NCBI GenBank assembly: GCA_965199245.1
Contig: CBDAQP010000002.1
Span: 248,001-312,000, forward strand
Reading direction: 5' to 3'
Origin: Carbonatibacter sp965199245
Lineage (GTDB): Bacteria; Pseudomonadota; Alphaproteobacteria; Kiloniellales; Kiloniellaceae
DNA length: 64,000 nucleotides
This document shows positions 1-9,255 of this stretch, piece after piece. Under the pieces are notes generated by a model that saw only the letters and a list, made by a program, of their open reading frames with translations, made no database searches and had not been told where the DNA came from. Numbering within the stretch: position 1 is the stretch's first letter; every line of letters begins with the position of its first letter. The position numbers and the translations under genes are program-made.

Positions 1-465
1 CGCAGTTTTCAGCTTTTACATCAGGTGGCGGGCCGGGCCGGGCGGGGCGGACAGGCAGGGCGTGTTCTGATCCAGACCCACGACCCCGACCACCCGGTCA
101 TGCAAGCCCTCGCCGCCGGGGAGCGTGCAGGTTTTCTGGCGGAAGAATCCGAAAATAGGCGGCGGGGCGGTTTGCCCCCCTATGGACGGATGGTCGCCTT
201 GATTTTGAGTAGTCCGGACGCGCAACGCCTGGATGAGTTTTGTCGTCAGCTGGCCCAAACCGCCCCGCAAGGGGGTGAGTATCGCATCCTCGGCCCCGCG
301 CCTGCGCCTATTCCTTTGCTGCGTGGTCGCCATCGCCGCCGATTCCTCCTTCAGGCCCGCCGCTCTGTGTCAGTGCAAAAACTGGTTAAACAGTGGCTTG
401 ATGGGATCAAAACGCCGTCTTCTATCCGTATGATGATTGATGTTGACCCCTATTCTTTTTTTTAG
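1..465 (+). CDS. priA: Primosomal protein N' (PriA helicase), C-terminal part
   Basis: This is the C-terminal ~154 residues of the replication-restart helicase PriA; the start lies left of the window. The frame opens with helicase motif VI (VAGRAGRGGQAGRV) and continues through the PriA-typical LPPYGRM segment and the C-terminal domain, ending IDVDPYSFF, which is characteristic of PriA. PriA binds stalled or D-loop forks and reloads the replisome. It is followed by the ATP synthase F1 operon, a neighbour order seen in many Alphaproteobacteria. The call is firm even though only the tail is present. Confidence 0.93.
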   Translation, partial: RSFQLLHQVAGRAGRGGQAGRVLIQTHDPDHPVMQALAAGERAGFLAEESENRRRGGLPPYGRMVALILSSPDAQRLDEFCRQLAQTAPQGGEYRILGPAPAPIPLLRGRHRRRFLLQARRSVSVQKLVKQWLDGIKTPSSIRMMIDVDPYSFF

Positions 466-645
466 CTGTTCTCTGTGTAGTTTGGGTGGATTTGGGTGGT
501 GCCGGTCTGATGTTTTCGGGGAATGTTGACCTGCAGTGTGAAAAAGAAAAACCACAGCTTGAAAGCACAGGGGGGCTGTGTTAAGAGGGGCGCGCTTGAG
601 GTCATTCGATATCCGGTTTTCCTTAAATGTTCGGGGGCAGTCAGC

Positions 646-1200
646 TTGGCGAGTGTACAGATGGGCCTGAATGGCCTGGCAGGGCGTTATGCCGTTGCGT
701 TGCTTGAGTGTGCGGGTGAAATATCTCTGTCAGTGGCAGATGATCTGCGCACACTCGCGGAGGTTGTGGCGGCAAATGCTGATTTGCATCGGCTTTTTCA
801 CGCGCCGCGCTATAGTCGTGCCGATCAGGAAAAGGTTCTGCGGGCGGTGTTGGCGCGTTTTGATGTTCAGCAGGTGACGCAGAGTTTTTTGTTGTTGCTG
901 TGCCAAAATCGACGTTTGGCGATTTTTTCTGATGTTGTTGCTGTCTTTTTGGCAGAGCTGGCCCGCCGTCGCGGAGAGGTGCGAGCCCGGGTGACAGCAG
1001 CACAGGAGTTGACCGAAGCACAAAAAAAGTCCGTGGCTGTCGCGCTGGCGGATCGCTTCGGCCCCGGGGTTGTTGTTGAGTCCCGTGTGGATGAAAAATT
1101 GATTGGGGGGCTGATTGTTCAGGTCGGTAGTCAGATACTGGACGGTTCCCTGCGAACAAAACTTCAAAGACTTGAACTGGCGATGAAAGGGGTTGGGTAA
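646..1200 (+). CDS. atpH: ATP synthase F1 subunit delta
   Basis: Delta (OSCP-like) subunit linking the F1 head to the peripheral stalk. The recognisable N-terminus is GLNGLAGRYAVALLECA and the C-terminus carries the family pattern LIGGLIVQVGSQILDGSLRTKLQRL. I place the start at a TTG (646) preceded by a GGGGG run about 8 bases upstream. ATG 661 is an alternative with a poorer ribosome-binding site, and the open frame extends upstream to 523 without family similarity. The stop codon overlaps the atpA start by one base (TAATG), so the two are translationally coupled. First gene of the F1 operon; F0 genes are not in this window. Confidence 0.9.
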   Translation: MASVQMGLNGLAGRYAVALLECAGEISLSVADDLRTLAEVVAANADLHRLFHAPRYSRADQEKVLRAVLARFDVQQVTQSFLLLLCQNRRLAIFSDVVAVFLAELARRRGEVRARVTAAQELTEAQKKSVAVALADRFGPGVVVESRVDEKLIGGLIVQVGSQILDGSLRTKLQRLELAMKGVG

Positions 1201-2738
1201 TGGATATCCGCGCCGCTGAGATTTCCTCCATTCTCAAAGCACAGATTGAAAACTTCGGGGCCGAGGCTGATGTGGCTGAAATCGGTCAGGTGCTTTCTGT
1301 TGGGGATGGTGTGGCACGTGTTTACGGTCTGGACAATGTTCAGGCCGGAGAAATGGTCGTTTTCAAAGACGATATTCAGGGGATGGCTCTCAATCTCGAA
1401 AGTGACAATGTCGGGGTGGTGATTTTCGGCTCTGACCGCGACATTAGCGAAGGCGATACTGTTCGTCGTACGGGGGCGATTGTCGATGTGCCTGCCGGGC
1501 GCGGTTTGTTGGGTCGTGTTGTCGATGCCCTGGGCAATCCTATTGATGGCAAGGGGCCGTTACAGGATGTGTCTCGTGCGCGGGTCGAGGTCAAGGCACC
1601 GGGGATTATCCCGCGTAAATCTGTGCATGAGCCGATGCAGACAGGGCTGAAGTCAATCGATTCCCTGATTCCGATTGGGCGGGGTCAGCGTGAGCTGATT
1701 ATTGGTGATCGTCAAACGGGTAAAACCGCTATTGCCCTGGATACTATTTTGAATCAAAAGGCGTCGAATGATGCCGCCGCCTCTGAAAAAGAAAAGCTGT
1801 TCTGTGTCTATGTTGCGGTGGGCCAAAAGCGTTCAACCGTGGCAAAACTGGTTAAGACACTCGAGGACGCCGGGGCGATGGACTATTCCATTGTTGTCGC
1901 GGCAACCTCATCTGATCCCGCGCCGCTCCAGTTCCTGGCTCCCTATACGGGGGCGACGATGGGCGAATATTTCCGTGATAACGGGATGCACGCTGTCATT
2001 GTTTATGATGACCTGTCGAAACAGGCGGTGGCCTATCGTCAGATGTCGCTGTTGTTGCGGCGTCCGCCGGGACGCGAAGCCTATCCCGGTGATGTGTTTT
2101 ATCTGCACTCGCGTTTGTTGGAGCGCGCTTGTAAGCTCAATGATGACAATGGCGCAGGGTCGATGACGGCGTTGCCTGTGATTGAAACCCAGGGTGGTGA
2201 CGTTTCGGCCTTTATTCCAACCAACGTGATTTCCATTACCGATGGTCAAATCTTTTTGGAAACAAATCTCTTTAACAAGGGGATTCGTCCGGCGGTCAAT
2301 GTTGGTTTGTCCGTGTCGCGGGTGGGATCATCGGCACAGATCAAGGCCATGAAGCAGGTGGCCGGGTCTATTAAACTGGAACTGGCGCAGTATCGCGAAA
2401 TGGAAGCCTTTGCCCAGTTCGCTTCCGACCTGGATGCGGCAACGCAACGGTTGCTGGCCCGTGGGGCGCGTTTGGTCGAGCTGCTCAAACAGCCACAGTA
2501 CAAGCCGCTGACGGTCGAGGAACAGGTTGCGGTGATCTTTTCCGGTGTGCGGGGTTATTTGGACGCGCTCGATGTGCGGGACGTCGGACGTTTTGAAGAA
2601 CGTCTCCTGTCAGAGTTGCGGGGTAATGGAGCGGACATTTTGACAGAAATTCGTACCCAAAAAGCCTTGAGCAGTGACCTGGAGGAAAAACTGAAAAATT
2701 TCCTTGAGGCTTTTTCCCGAACCTTTGTTCAGGGGTAA
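1200..2738 (+). CDS. atpA: ATP synthase F1 subunit alpha
   Basis: Non-catalytic nucleotide-binding subunit of the F1 hexamer, 512 residues, the normal family length. The P-loop GDRQTGKT is at residues ~169-176. PGREAYPGDVFYLHSRLLER and the VGLSVSRVGSSAQ segment with the conserved arginine are also present. It starts at the ATG that overlaps the atpH stop and is followed three bases later by atpG. Membrane-associated energy metabolism; one operon with atpH, G, D and C. Confidence 0.98.
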   Translation: MDIRAAEISSILKAQIENFGAEADVAEIGQVLSVGDGVARVYGLDNVQAGEMVVFKDDIQGMALNLESDNVGVVIFGSDRDISEGDTVRRTGAIVDVPAGRGLLGRVVDALGNPIDGKGPLQDVSRARVEVKAPGIIPRKSVHEPMQTGLKSIDSLIPIGRGQRELIIGDRQTGKTAIALDTILNQKASNDAAASEKEKLFCVYVAVGQKRSTVAKLVKTLEDAGAMDYSIVVAATSSDPAPLQFLAPYTGATMGEYFRDNGMHAVIVYDDLSKQAVAYRQMSLLLRRPPGREAYPGDVFYLHSRLLERACKLNDDNGAGSMTALPVIETQGGDVSAFIPTNVISITDGQIFLETNLFNKGIRPAVNVGLSVSRVGSSAQIKAMKQVAGSIKLELAQYREMEAFAQFASDLDAATQRLLARGARLVELLKQPQYKPLTVEEQVAVIFSGVRGYLDALDVRDVGRFEERLLSELRGNGADILTEIRTQKALSSDLEEKLKNFLEAFSRTFVQG

Positions 2739-2741
2739 CGA

Positions 2742-3626
2742 ATGCCCAATTTACAGAACCTCAAGCTGCGCATTAGCAGTGTCAAGTCAACGCAGAAAAT
2801 CACCTCTGCGATGAAGATGGTCGCGGCGGCAAAACTGCGTAAAGCGCAGGAACATGCCGAAGCCTCCCGCCCCTATGCCCGGCGTATGGAGCGTATGCTT
2901 GATGCTTTGGCGGCGGGGCGCAGTCTCGGGGCCTCTGCGCTTTTGGCGGGAACGGGGCGCGATCAGGTTCATCTGTTGGTTGTCGCGACGGCAGACCGCG
3001 GGTTGTGTGGGGGGTTCAACAGCTCAATCGTCAAGTCTGCCCGCCAAAGGATAAATGCCCTCTTGCGCGAGGGGCGGGAGGTGAAAATCCTCTGTATCGG
3101 GCGCAAAGGGCGTGATCTTTTGCGGCGTGACCACGGGGCGCGAATTCTGGACACGGTCGAAGACGTCGCCAGGCCTGACTTGCGCTTTGACAAGGCGACA
3201 ATGGTTGCAGAGCGAATCCTGGGTCTTTTTGAAGAGGGAGCTTTTGATGTCTGTACGATGTTTTTTTCCCGCTTCCAGTCAGCGATTTCGCAAATTCCAA
3301 CCGCGCAGCAGTTGATCCCCTTTGTCGCTGTCGAAGTCGAGGAAGCGGATCCCGGTGTTCGAGAGGATAAACAGGTCTATGACTACGAGCCATCGCGTAA
3401 AAAAATCCTGACTGATCTGTTGCCGCGCAATATTTCTGTTCAGGTCTTCAAGGCCATGTTGGAAAATAACGCCAGCGAGCAGGGGGCGCGGATGTCTGCG
3501 ATGGATAACGCCACCCGCAATGCGGGGGAGATGATTGACCGATTGTCGATCCAGTATAACCGGACGCGTCAGGCGATCATTACAAATGAATTGATTGAAA
3601 TTATCTCTGCCAAGGAGGCCCTGTAA
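2742..3626 (+). CDS. atpG: ATP synthase F1 subunit gamma
   Basis: Central rotary shaft of F1, 294 residues. The N-terminal helix has the family signature (LKLRISSVKSTQKITSAMKM) and the C-terminal helix ends IQYNRTRQAIITNELIEIIS, the region that inserts into the alpha3beta3 ring. DRGLCGGFN in the middle is also typical. An AGGGG ribosome-binding site sits inside the end of atpA. Part of the atpHAGDC operon. Confidence 0.97.
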   Translation: MPNLQNLKLRISSVKSTQKITSAMKMVAAAKLRKAQEHAEASRPYARRMERMLDALAAGRSLGASALLAGTGRDQVHLLVVATADRGLCGGFNSSIVKSARQRINALLREGREVKILCIGRKGRDLLRRDHGARILDTVEDVARPDLRFDKATMVAERILGLFEEGAFDVCTMFFSRFQSAISQIPTAQQLIPFVAVEVEEADPGVREDKQVYDYEPSRKKILTDLLPRNISVQVFKAMLENNASEQGARMSAMDNATRNAGEMIDRLSIQYNRTRQAIITNELIEIISAKEAL

Positions 3627-3663
3627 GGGGCTGTGGCACTGTATGGGCAAGAGGAGTCAGCTG

Positions 3664-5088
3664 ATGTCTGATCAGAATGTCGGTAAAGTTACCCAGGTTA
3701 TGGGGCCTGTGGTTGATGTCCAGTTTGAGGGTGGGAACCTGCCGCCGATTCTCAATGCGCTGGAAACCCGGAACGATGGGAAGCGTCTGGTTCTGGAGGT
3801 TGGGCAGCACCTGGGCGAAAATACGGTGCGCACCATTGCGATGGATGCGACCGAGGGGTTGACCCGTGGTCAGGATGTCACCGACACTGGCGCGGCTATT
3901 CAGGTTCCGGTTGGCCCCGAAACATTGGGCCGGATTATGAATGTGATTGGAGAGCCGATTGACGAACGTGGGGCGATTGGCAACACGCGCTCTTTCCCCA
4001 TTCACCGTGACGCGCCCGCATTCGAGGAACAGGCCACAGATGCTGAAATCCTCGTCACAGGGATTAAGGTTATTGACCTGTTGGCCCCTTATGCCAAAGG
4101 GGGGAAGATTGGTCTGTTCGGTGGGGCCGGTGTGGGCAAGACCGTGACGATCATGGAATTGATTAACAATATCGCCAAAACCCACGGTGGCTATTCTGTC
4201 TTTGCCGGGGTGGGGGAGCGTACGCGCGAAGGAAACGACCTCTATCACGAAATGATGGACTCTGGCGTGATTAAACTGGATGGTGACAGCAAGTGCTCGC
4301 TGATCTACGGTCAGATGAACGAACCACCCGGGGCGCGGGCGCGTGTGGCCTTGACCGGATTGACACAGGCCGAATATTTCCGTGACGAGGAAGGCCAGGA
4401 CGTTTTGTTCTTCGTCGATAACATTTTCCGCTTTACCCAGGCCGGATCAGAAGTTTCCGCCCTGCTGGGGCGCATTCCCTCTGCGGTGGGGTACCAGCCA
4501 ACGCTGGCGACTGATATGGGGACGATGCAAGAACGCATTACCTCAACCAAAAAGGGGTCGATTACCTCGGTTCAGGCGGTTTATGTTCCGGCGGATGACT
4601 TGACGGATCCCGCCCCGGCGACGACCTTTTCCCACCTTGATGCGACTACAGTTCTCTCGCGCCAGATTGCCGAGTTGGGTATCTATCCCGCAGTTGATCC
4701 GCTCGATTCGACCAGCCGTATTTTGGAGCCATCTGTTATTGGTGAAGAACACTACGGCATTGCCCGTGGGGTTCAGCGCGTTTTGCAGGGTTATAAAGAT
4801 CTTCAGGACATTATCGCCATTCTGGGGATGGATGAACTCTCGGAAGAAGACAAATTGACCGTGGCCCGGGCGCGTAAGATTCAGCGTTTCTTGTCCCAGC
4901 CCTTTGATGTCGCAGAAGTCTTTACCGGATCGCCTGGCGTTCAGGTGCCACTCGAAGAAACCATTCGCGGCTTTAAGGGTATTCTGAACGGCGATTATGA
5001 CCACTTGCCGGAGGCGGCCTTTTATATGGTGGGCACCATTGACGAAGTGCTGGCAAAGGCAGAAAAAATGGCGGCAGAAGTCGCCTGA
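3664..5088 (+). CDS. atpD: ATP synthase F1 subunit beta
   Basis: Catalytic subunit of F1, 474 residues. The P-loop GGAGVGKT begins at about residue 153. GERTREGNDLYHEM carries the catalytic glutamate, and the DELSEEDKL loop is present near the C-terminus. The frame is open back to 3595, but ATG 3664 is chosen because it follows a GAGGAG ribosome-binding site at 3651 and gives the standard MSDQNVGKVTQVMGPVVDV start. It lies 37 bases after atpG in the same operon. Confidence 0.98.
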   Translation: MSDQNVGKVTQVMGPVVDVQFEGGNLPPILNALETRNDGKRLVLEVGQHLGENTVRTIAMDATEGLTRGQDVTDTGAAIQVPVGPETLGRIMNVIGEPIDERGAIGNTRSFPIHRDAPAFEEQATDAEILVTGIKVIDLLAPYAKGGKIGLFGGAGVGKTVTIMELINNIAKTHGGYSVFAGVGERTREGNDLYHEMMDSGVIKLDGDSKCSLIYGQMNEPPGARARVALTGLTQAEYFRDEEGQDVLFFVDNIFRFTQAGSEVSALLGRIPSAVGYQPTLATDMGTMQERITSTKKGSITSVQAVYVPADDLTDPAPATTFSHLDATTVLSRQIAELGIYPAVDPLDSTSRILEPSVIGEEHYGIARGVQRVLQGYKDLQDIIAILGMDELSEEDKLTVARARKIQRFLSQPFDVAEVFTGSPGVQVPLEETIRGFKGILNGDYDHLPEAAFYMVGTIDEVLAKAEKMAAEVA

Positions 5089-5126
5089 TGATCTGGTTTG
5101 CCTGCAAGATGTAAGGATAAAACAAC

Positions 5127-5531
5127 ATGGCTCAAGATCAGATTCTTCTTGAACTGGTATCGCCAGAAAAGGTGCTGTTGTCTCGCCACGTTGATATGGT
5201 TGTTGTCCCGGGCGAAGACGGCGACTTCGGGGTTCTTCCCCGTCATGCGCCCTTGCTTTCGACTTTGCGTCACGGGGTGATCTCTGTTTACGACGGTGGG
5301 GTGGTGTCTGAAAAGGTCTTTGTTTTCGGCGGTTTTGCAGAGGTCACGGGTGCGCGTTGTACTCTTTTGGCGGAATATCTCCAACTGCTTGACGGGTTGA
5401 GCCGTGACAGTGTTCAAAAAGACCTCGAACATGCCCGCAACCAACTCGTTCAGGGGCGCGATGATGCGGCCCGCGCGGCGGCGCAGGCTGTCGTGGAACG
5501 CACAGAGGCTTTGCTCCATGTCCTGCACTAA
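5127..5531 (+). CDS. atpC: ATP synthase F1 subunit epsilon
   Basis: Epsilon subunit, 134 residues. The N-terminal beta-sandwich has the expected order VVVPGEDGDFGVLPRHAPLL, followed by GGFAEVTGARCTLLAEY and a C-terminal helical pair. It sits at the base of the gamma shaft and can inhibit ATP hydrolysis. An AAGGA ribosome-binding site lies ~11 bases before ATG 5127. It is the last gene of the operon; a strong terminator follows 24 bases later. Confidence 0.96.
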   Translation: MAQDQILLELVSPEKVLLSRHVDMVVVPGEDGDFGVLPRHAPLLSTLRHGVISVYDGGVVSEKVFVFGGFAEVTGARCTLLAEYLQLLDGLSRDSVQKDLEHARNQLVQGRDDAARAAAQAVVERTEALLHVLH

Positions 5532-5555
5532 AGGACAGGTGGTTGATTTTCTCTG

Positions 5556-5585
5556 GCCCGCGCTTTTTTTTGCGCGGGCTTTTTT
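5556..5585 (+). terminator. Rho-independent terminator of the atp operon
   Basis: A perfect 8-bp GC stem (GCCCGCGC / GCGCGGGC) with an 8-T loop is followed by six T residues directly downstream of atpC. Confidence 0.9.
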
Positions 5586-5718
5586 GTGACTTTGGGGTGA
5601 TGGAGCTGCTCTTTGTGCCACAGGGACAGGTTTTGCGGCGGTGTTTGATTTTGACCAGATTGCAAATTGCCATGACATACTCCGAGAGCTTAATAGTGCA
5701 AATGAAAGGCGGGCCTAA

Positions 5719-6885
5719 TTGCGCAAGATAAGCGAGATGTCCAGAAGACGACAAATCAGACTTACTTTCACGAGGCATAAACGCCGCCTCAATGAAAAAC
5801 GCAAGCGGCGTAAGAGTGACCCTCGAGCCAAAATCAGAGAAATTGAAGCAAGGCACAGCACTCCAATCCTTGAAGTTCCGCCAAAAAAAGGACAAGATCC
5901 CTACGAGACCATATATCTTCCTGAGAAGATCAATCTTTCCGAACAACGCGATGAGCTTCTTCGCGTCATTTCCACGCTGGAAGAACTTGTTTTCGAGACA
6001 AGATGCAATGTACGGCTGAATTTCATAAAGGTGCAAGATGCAGGTGCTGCGGGGTTACTTTTCCTCACTTCACAACTCTACCGACTGACGCATCTGTGCC
6101 CTGGACGGATTAATGGAACCTACCCACAGGATCAAGATATTGCCTATCTAATGAAAAGCCTCGGCTTTTTTCGTATGCTTGGAGTGCGGGATAACCATAT
6201 TGCCGAGAAACCAGATGAAGAACACTTCAGGATTATGAAATTCAAAACCGGAATGCGTAGTACGCAAGAAGAATTAACCAGTCTGCAAAATGACATTCTT
6301 GATGGTGCTGACGGCGTAGGAGAGGATGTCAAAGGAGAAATTTACGGCATTATGGTCGAAGCCATGGAAAATGTCTGTGAGCACGCCTACGAAATACGGA
6401 AAGAGGGAAAATGCATCAAGCAACGAACATTCAAATATCGACGCATGAGAAAACGATGGTGGAATGGTGCTTGCCTTAATCGAAAGAAAAAATCTCTCCT
6501 GTTCATGATGTGTGACCACGGCGCGGGAATCCCTGAAACACTTCCTGAAAGGTTTGGCGGACTCTTGAAATTTCTGGAAAAATTTGGTATTGCAAAGCCC
6601 AATCATGGTGACTACATTGAGAGGGCGATGGCTCTGGGTGAATCTCAGACTAAAGAATCCCATCGCGGGGTGGGTTTGCACAAAATGAAAGCCGTCACCA
6701 AGCGGTCTTCTTCCGCCGAATTAAGAATATTGAGCGGAGGGGGTGAATACGTTTATCATAGTGGAGAAGACGGCGAGAAACAGCAGGTCTTCAATCACAG
6801 CGGCTCTAAGATTGAGGGAACGGTTGTTCTTTGGTCGTTCAATTATGAGACGCCTCAACACGATACGCAAGGGCAGATTCCGTGA
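5719..6885 (+). CDS. GHKL-type ATPase with basic N-terminus and STAS-like middle region
   Basis: 388 residues with no close named family that I can give. Visible parts: a very basic N-terminus (residues 1-45, rich in Arg/Lys); a STAS-like segment (~85-150, VRLNFIKVQDAGAAGLLFL); and a C-terminal GHKL ATP-binding fold. The ATPase motifs are an N-box (EAMENVCEHA), a G1 box (CDHGAGIP), a G2 box (SHRGVGLHKMKAV) and a strand EGTVVLW. This resembles anti-sigma/SpoIIAB-type ATPases more than full histidine kinases, since no phospho-acceptor histidine domain is seen. The start is TTG 5719 with an AAAGG site 9 bases upstream; ATG 5737 is possible. It is tightly coupled to the next two genes. Base composition is visibly more AT-rich than the atp operon, which suggests acquisition. 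Confidence 0.8.
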   Translation: MRKISEMSRRRQIRLTFTRHKRRLNEKRKRRKSDPRAKIREIEARHSTPILEVPPKKGQDPYETIYLPEKINLSEQRDELLRVISTLEELVFETRCNVRLNFIKVQDAGAAGLLFLTSQLYRLTHLCPGRINGTYPQDQDIAYLMKSLGFFRMLGVRDNHIAEKPDEEHFRIMKFKTGMRSTQEELTSLQNDILDGADGVGEDVKGEIYGIMVEAMENVCEHAYEIRKEGKCIKQRTFKYRRMRKRWWNGACLNRKKKSLLFMMCDHGAGIPETLPERFGGLLKFLEKFGIAKPNHGDYIERAMALGESQTKESHRGVGLHKMKAVTKRSSSAELRILSGGGEYVYHSGEDGEKQQVFNHSGSKIEGTVVLWSFNYETPQHDTQGQIP

Positions 6886-7211
6886 TGTCTGTAATCAATG
6901 TGAGTCGCGATTTCTCGGTCACACCCGGAGGTCGCTTCAAGAGTGCGGGTCCGAATAGTGGTGAGTCCTTTCGGAATCGACTGGCGAAAGCCTTTCAAAA
7001 TCTCGAAAATGAAGATGATCGGGTCGTCGTGCAACTGGACGGCGTTCGGGGCTACGGTGCTTCGTTTCTTGAGGAAGCCTTTGGTGGGCTGGTGCGCAAT
7101 AAAATCGTTCCTTACGACAAGATTGAGGCACGACTGAAGCTCGAAACTTCAAAAGATTATCTGAAAGACGAAATTTGGCTGTATATTAAAAAGGCTGGCG
7201 AATCGTGCTGA
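6885..7211 (+). CDS. STAS-like protein (DUF4325 type)
   Basis: 108 residues. The centre RVVVQLDGVRGYGASFLEEA has the strand-helix pattern of STAS-like DUF4325 proteins, which are often found next to GHKL ATPases. By analogy with SpoIIAA/SpoIIAB it may be the partner or substrate of the upstream ATPase; this is inference. ATG 6885 overlaps the upstream stop (TGATG); a GTG at 6882 is the alternative. The conserved phosphorylatable serine of classical anti-sigma antagonists is not obvious, although a Ser follows Ala in GASFLEE. Confidence 0.75.
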   Translation: MSVINVSRDFSVTPGGRFKSAGPNSGESFRNRLAKAFQNLENEDDRVVVQLDGVRGYGASFLEEAFGGLVRNKIVPYDKIEARLKLETSKDYLKDEIWLYIKKAGESC

Positions 7212-7693
7212 TCGAAGGTGGCGGCGCTGACATTTCCCTTTCCTTTACACTTTCTCTCTCTGCACTTGTGTCCCTTCTTGTGTCCGTCCTCTCCCTTTCA
7301 CTCGTGGGATACCGCTTTCCTCTTGTCAGGCAACGTCGGGACGAAACACGGGAAAAACTCACGCAAACGATTGGTGCTGTTCGAAGATTCAGGGATGTCT
7401 CCTGCTCTTACTGGGATGACAGTTCGCGCGGCGAAGGCGAACTGTTGAACGCCTGCGAAGATTATATTTCGGAGATCTACGCGCTGAAAAGACGGTACAA
7501 AATCTACGTAACCCTCGAAGAAGCCGATATTCTCAAGCTCAAGGGGGCCGCAACCTTGCACGAGAGCTTTTTAGACGCGAAAAGACCACCATCAGAGCAG
7601 ATAAAAGCGCAGATAAAAGCAAAGATCAGGGACGAGTCCAGAATGTTGATCGAAACGCTGGAAGACCGCTTCTCCGCGGAATATAACGGTTAA
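7205..7693 (+). CDS. Small membrane-anchored protein of the GHKL/STAS module
   Basis: 162 residues, family not recognised. Residues ~10-38 form one serine/leucine-rich transmembrane segment (SFTLSLSALVSLLVSVLSL). The rest is a charged, mostly helical soluble region of ~120 residues with ADILKLKGAATLHE in the middle. GTG 7205 overlaps the STAS-like gene by 7 bases, so all three genes form one translationally coupled unit. It could be the membrane effector or anchor of the module; that role is inferred from position only. Confidence 0.7.
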   Translation: MLIEGGGADISLSFTLSLSALVSLLVSVLSLSLVGYRFPLVRQRRDETREKLTQTIGAVRRFRDVSCSYWDDSSRGEGELLNACEDYISEIYALKRRYKIYVTLEEADILKLKGAATLHESFLDAKRPPSEQIKAQIKAKIRDESRMLIETLEDRFSAEYNG

Positions 7694-8106
7694 AATCCAG
7701 CTTGAACATTCAGGCGAAAAAGACTGACCCTCTATAGTGTGTGCGTCAATATGTCGCGCGATGATTTGTCTTTGAGCACCAGTCATTTGATCGTTTCTTG
7801 TCCTCCCTGGCTGTGTCGCTTTCGTTATAGGATAGGCTACGCTCTCACAAAATGGTAGCGATTCACAAAGTGGACATAATTAGAGCCACTCTACAGCAAG
7901 CCGGGCCAGAGGATGGGGACAACGCGTCCTGTCGTGTTATTTACCGCCCGCCAGCGCGGTCTAGCCCGCTTGTTGGTGAAATTGCTCGGTCAGGGGTGAG
8001 GCCCCACTTGCGTGGTGTGAACAGGGTATGAATTTTTGATAGCCTTGCCCGTCCGTGTGATCCGGCGTAAAATGGACACTGGTGTTATGAGAGAGAGGGT
8101 GTCGTG
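7694..8106. other. 413-bp intergenic region upstream of bioB
   Basis: No convincing coding frame, tRNA, BioR-like site or known riboswitch was seen. It probably holds the bioB promoter (a GAGAGAGGG ribosome-binding site lies just before 8107) and the right boundary of the inserted GHKL/STAS module. Base composition becomes GC-rich again from about 7900. Confidence 0.4.
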
Positions 8107-9189
8107 ATGGATGCGGTGGTGTTGTCTTCTGCGCGGGGGGCAAGTGAGGAGAGGCTGGAAAAATTCGTGTGGGATCCCCACGCGCCAAAGCCGGATGTCC
8201 GCCATGATTGGGTCTTGTCAGAAATTTTGGCCCTTTATGACACACCCTTTCACGATTTGCTTTTTCAGGCGCAGACTATGCATCGCAAGTATTTTGACCC
8301 GGGAAAAATTCAACTCTCGACACTTTTGAATATCAAGCAGGGGGGCTGTGCGGAGGATTGCAAATACTGTTCGCAGTCTGCGCGCTATTCCACAGGATTA
8401 AAGGCCGGCAAGCTCATGGATATTGACTCTGTGCTCGCCGCCGCCCGCCAGGCCAGGGACAACGGGGCAAGTCGTTTTTGCATGGGGGCAGCCTGGCGTG
8501 ATGTCAAGGATCGTGACCTGGGCAAGGTTGCCCGGATTGTCACCGCCGTCAAGGCCACGGGCCTTGAAACCTGTATGACCCTGGGCATGTTGAGCCTTGA
8601 CCAGGCCAAACAACTCAAGGACGCCGGGTTGGATTACTATAATCATAACATTGATACCTCTCCCGACTATTACAAGGAAGTCATCACGACGCGCAGTTTT
8701 GAAGACCGTCTCGAAACGCTGTCCCATGTCCGCGCCGCCGGGCTGAATGTCTGTTCCGGGGGGATTGTCGGCATGGGAGAAGACCGCCGCGACCGCGCCG
8801 CTATGTTGCAGTCCCTCGCCAATCTGCCCACGCATCCCGGTTCTGTACCGATCAACATGCTGGTTCCGGTCAAGGGAACGCCCTTTGCCGATCAAGAGCG
8901 TCTCGATAGTTTTGAGATGGTGCGCACCATTGCCGTGACCCGCCTGGTCATGCCAAAGGCTTATGTCCGCCTGTCTGCGGGGCGTCGGAGCTTGGGGAAT
9001 GAGGGTCAGGCCCTCTGTTTCCTTGCCGGGGCCAATTCGATTTTCTATGGGGATAAACTCTTGACCACTGCAAACCCCGAAGAAAACGATGACCTGCGCC
9101 TATTCGCGCGCCTCGATCTGGTCGCGGAACACAAGGGTGTCCGCGCCGAAGACGAGGACATTAACCCCCCGTGCATCTGCGCACCCTAA
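8107..9189 (+). CDS. bioB: Biotin synthase
   Basis: Radical SAM enzyme inserting sulfur into dethiobiotin. The [4Fe-4S] motif CAEDCKYC gives cysteines at residues 81, 85 and 88. It is preceded by the family segment LSTLLNIKQGGC and followed by NHNIDTSPDYY and VCSGGIVGMGE. RLSAGRRSLGNEGQALCFLAGANSIFYGDKLLTT near the C-terminus completes the family (the conserved Arg and second cluster region). 360 residues. ATG 8107 is preferred over GTG 8104. No other bio genes are nearby. Confidence 0.97.
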   Translation: MDAVVLSSARGASEERLEKFVWDPHAPKPDVRHDWVLSEILALYDTPFHDLLFQAQTMHRKYFDPGKIQLSTLLNIKQGGCAEDCKYCSQSARYSTGLKAGKLMDIDSVLAAARQARDNGASRFCMGAAWRDVKDRDLGKVARIVTAVKATGLETCMTLGMLSLDQAKQLKDAGLDYYNHNIDTSPDYYKEVITTRSFEDRLETLSHVRAAGLNVCSGGIVGMGEDRRDRAAMLQSLANLPTHPGSVPINMLVPVKGTPFADQERLDSFEMVRTIAVTRLVMPKAYVRLSAGRRSLGNEGQALCFLAGANSIFYGDKLLTTANPEENDDLRLFARLDLVAEHKGVRAEDEDINPPCICAP

Positions 9190-9223
9190 CGGGGTTGTGC
9201 GTGTCATTGCCGAATCCGGAAAA

Positions 9224-9252
9224 CGGAGGCCATATTCGGCCCCCGCTTTTTT
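9224..9252. terminator. Bidirectional terminator between bioB and pnp
   Basis: The stem CGGAGGCC / GGCCCCCG (one G-T wobble) has a 6-base loop and is followed by a T run on the plus strand. On the minus strand the hairpin is followed by TTTT, so it can serve both convergent genes. Confidence 0.75.
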
Positions 9253-9255
9253 GGC

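Noticed and set aside
5719..6885. Histidine kinase
   Set aside because: GHKL motifs are present but no dimerisation/phospho-acceptor domain or sensor part is visible.
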